This document shows positions 5,273-6,116 of a DNA stretch of 6,116 nt, piece by piece. The first letter of the stretch is position 1, and each line of letters starts with the position of its first letter. The position numbers were made by a program, and so were the translations under genes. The notes under the pieces were generated by a model. The model was given only the letters and a program-made list of their open reading frames with translations. It was not told the DNA's origin and made no database searches. Source of the stretch: Oscillospiraceae bacterium (GTDB taxonomy: Bacteria > Bacillota_A > Clostridia > Oscillospirales > Ruminococcaceae); the NCBI GenBank assembly GCA_018109965.1, contig JAGBFE010000088.1, forward strand, positions 1-6,116, written 5' to 3'.

Positions 5273-6116
5273 ATGTCAGATTCAGTTTTTACAGGTAAAA
5301 CTCTTTTGATCACAGGTGGTACAGGCAGCTTTGGCCACACTGTACTCAAACATTTTTTAACAACAGATATCGGCGAAATCCGCATTTTCTCCCGTGATGA
5401 AAAGAAACAGGATGATATGCGTCACGAACTTCAGGTTTCTCACCCTGTTGAAAGCCAGAAAGTTAAATTCTACATTGGTGATGTAAGAGACATCAACAGT
5501 GTTGACAACGCTATGAACGGCGTTGACTTTATTTTCCACGCTGCTGCACTCAAACAGGTTCCATCCTGCGAATTTTTCCCTGTTGAAGCAGTAAAAACAA
5601 ACGTGCTCGGCACAGAAAACGTGCTTACAAGTGCAATCCGTCACGGTGTAAAACGCGTGGTTTGCCTTTCCACAGACAAAGCAGCATATCCAATCAACGC
5701 AATGGGTATCTCCAAAGCTATGATGGAAAAGGTTATTGTTGCAAAATCCAGAACAGTTGACCCTGAAAAAACAACAATCTGCTGCACAAGATACGGCAAT
5801 GTTATGTGCAGCCGCGGCAGTGTTATCCCTCTTTTCCGTGAACAGATCAGACAGGGCAACCCACTGACAATCACAAACCCTGAAATGACAAGATTCCTTA
5901 TGAACCTTGATGAAGCTGTTGACCTTGTTGTGTTTGCATTTACACACGGTCAGGCAGGCGACTTGTTTGTCCAGAAATCCCCTGCCTGCACAATCGGTGA
6001 CCTTGCAAAAGCAACACAGGAGCTGTTTGGCAACACAGGCATCAAAATCATCGGCGAAAGACACGGTGAAAAACTGTTTGAAACACTGCTTACTGAAGAA
6101 GAAGCTGCAAAAGCTA
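5273..6116 (+). CDS. capE: UDP-GlcNAc 4,6-dehydratase/5-epimerase, CapE/FnlA type (3' end beyond window)
   Basis: Enzymes of this extended short-chain dehydrogenase group (CapE, FnlA, WbjB) use bound NADP to dehydrate and epimerise UDP-GlcNAc, the first step towards UDP-L-FucNAc and related capsule or O-antigen sugars. The 281 codons present (family about 340) show the nucleotide-binding GGTGSFG (15-21), FSRDEKKQDDMRHE (39-52), GDVRD (69-73), HAAALKQVPSCE (89-100), KTNVLGTENV (108-117), LSTDKAAYPINAMGISK (132-148), TRYGNVMCSRGSVIP (172-186), MTRFLM (205-210) and GERHGEKLFETL (261-272). The catalytic site is MxxxK (Met144, Lys148) rather than YxxxK, which is the known mark of CapE relatives and separates it from PseB/FlaA1. 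The ATG at 5273 follows GGAGG by 7 bases. It is divergent from pepT and is likely the first gene of a glycan locus to the right. The exact sugar product is not decided by this fragment. Confidence 0.92.
   Translation, partial: MSDSVFTGKTLLITGGTGSFGHTVLKHFLTTDIGEIRIFSRDEKKQDDMRHELQVSHPVESQKVKFYIGDVRDINSVDNAMNGVDFIFHAAALKQVPSCEFFPVEAVKTNVLGTENVLTSAIRHGVKRVVCLSTDKAAYPINAMGISKAMMEKVIVAKSRTVDPEKTTICCTRYGNVMCSRGSVIPLFREQIRQGNPLTITNPEMTRFLMNLDEAVDLVVFAFTHGQAGDLFVQKSPACTIGDLAKATQELFGNTGIKIIGERHGEKLFETLLTEEEAAKA

Noticed and set aside
5357..6064. 235-codon minus-strand open frame opposite the capE-like gene
   Set aside because: The plus strand carries continuous CapE/FnlA motifs over the same bases; the minus frame is a cysteine-rich shadow.

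Overview
The window looks like chromosomal DNA from a low-GC Gram-positive (Firmicutes) bacterium, most likely a clostridium of the Oscillospiraceae/Ruminococcaceae type. The evidence is AT-rich intergenic DNA, strong AGGAGG-type ribosome binding sites, the gene order glmU-like / prs / pth / mfd (known from Bacillus and many clostridia), and an N-terminally extended Pth. The genus is not resolved, and the family-level placement is inference.

Left half (1-2923, minus strand): one housekeeping cluster read right to left. A promoter at 2896-2923 precedes a stand-alone GlmU acetyltransferase domain (2139-2837). It is followed by PRPP synthetase prs (1107-2054), peptidyl-tRNA hydrolase pth (515-1105, one base after the prs stop) and, after a 238-base gap with a strong hairpin, the first 92 codons of the transcription-repair coupling factor mfd (1-276, running off the window). 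Compared with Bacillus subtilis (glmU-prs-ctc-pth-fin-mfd), ctc and fin are absent. The uridylyltransferase half of GlmU is also missing, although all five checked acetyltransferase active-site residues are kept.

Middle (2924-3860): a divergent plus-strand gene (3085-3651) encodes an unrecognised 188-residue membrane protein with three predicted membrane segments and an outward-facing domain of about 95 residues. It ends at a 17-bp bidirectional terminator (3678-3719) that also faces the convergent pepT gene.

Right half (3861-6116): pepT (minus, 3861-5078) encodes a complete peptidase T with its zinc ligands intact. It shares a 194-base divergent promoter region with a plus-strand gene (5273 to the window end) for a CapE/FnlA-type UDP-GlcNAc 4,6-dehydratase/5-epimerase, probably the first gene of a surface-glycan locus continuing to the right.

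Functionally, the cluster ties UDP-GlcNAc precursor supply (GlmU acetyl transfer), PRPP supply, tRNA recycling and transcription-coupled repair together. The right-hand gene would consume UDP-GlcNAc for capsule or glycan sugars. No mobile elements, CRISPR arrays, tRNAs or rRNAs were seen. Every intergenic gap is under 300 bases. No clearly new system is evident; the best leads are the one-domain GlmU, the unknown membrane protein, and an 18/20-base sequence shared upstream of the two plus-strand genes.
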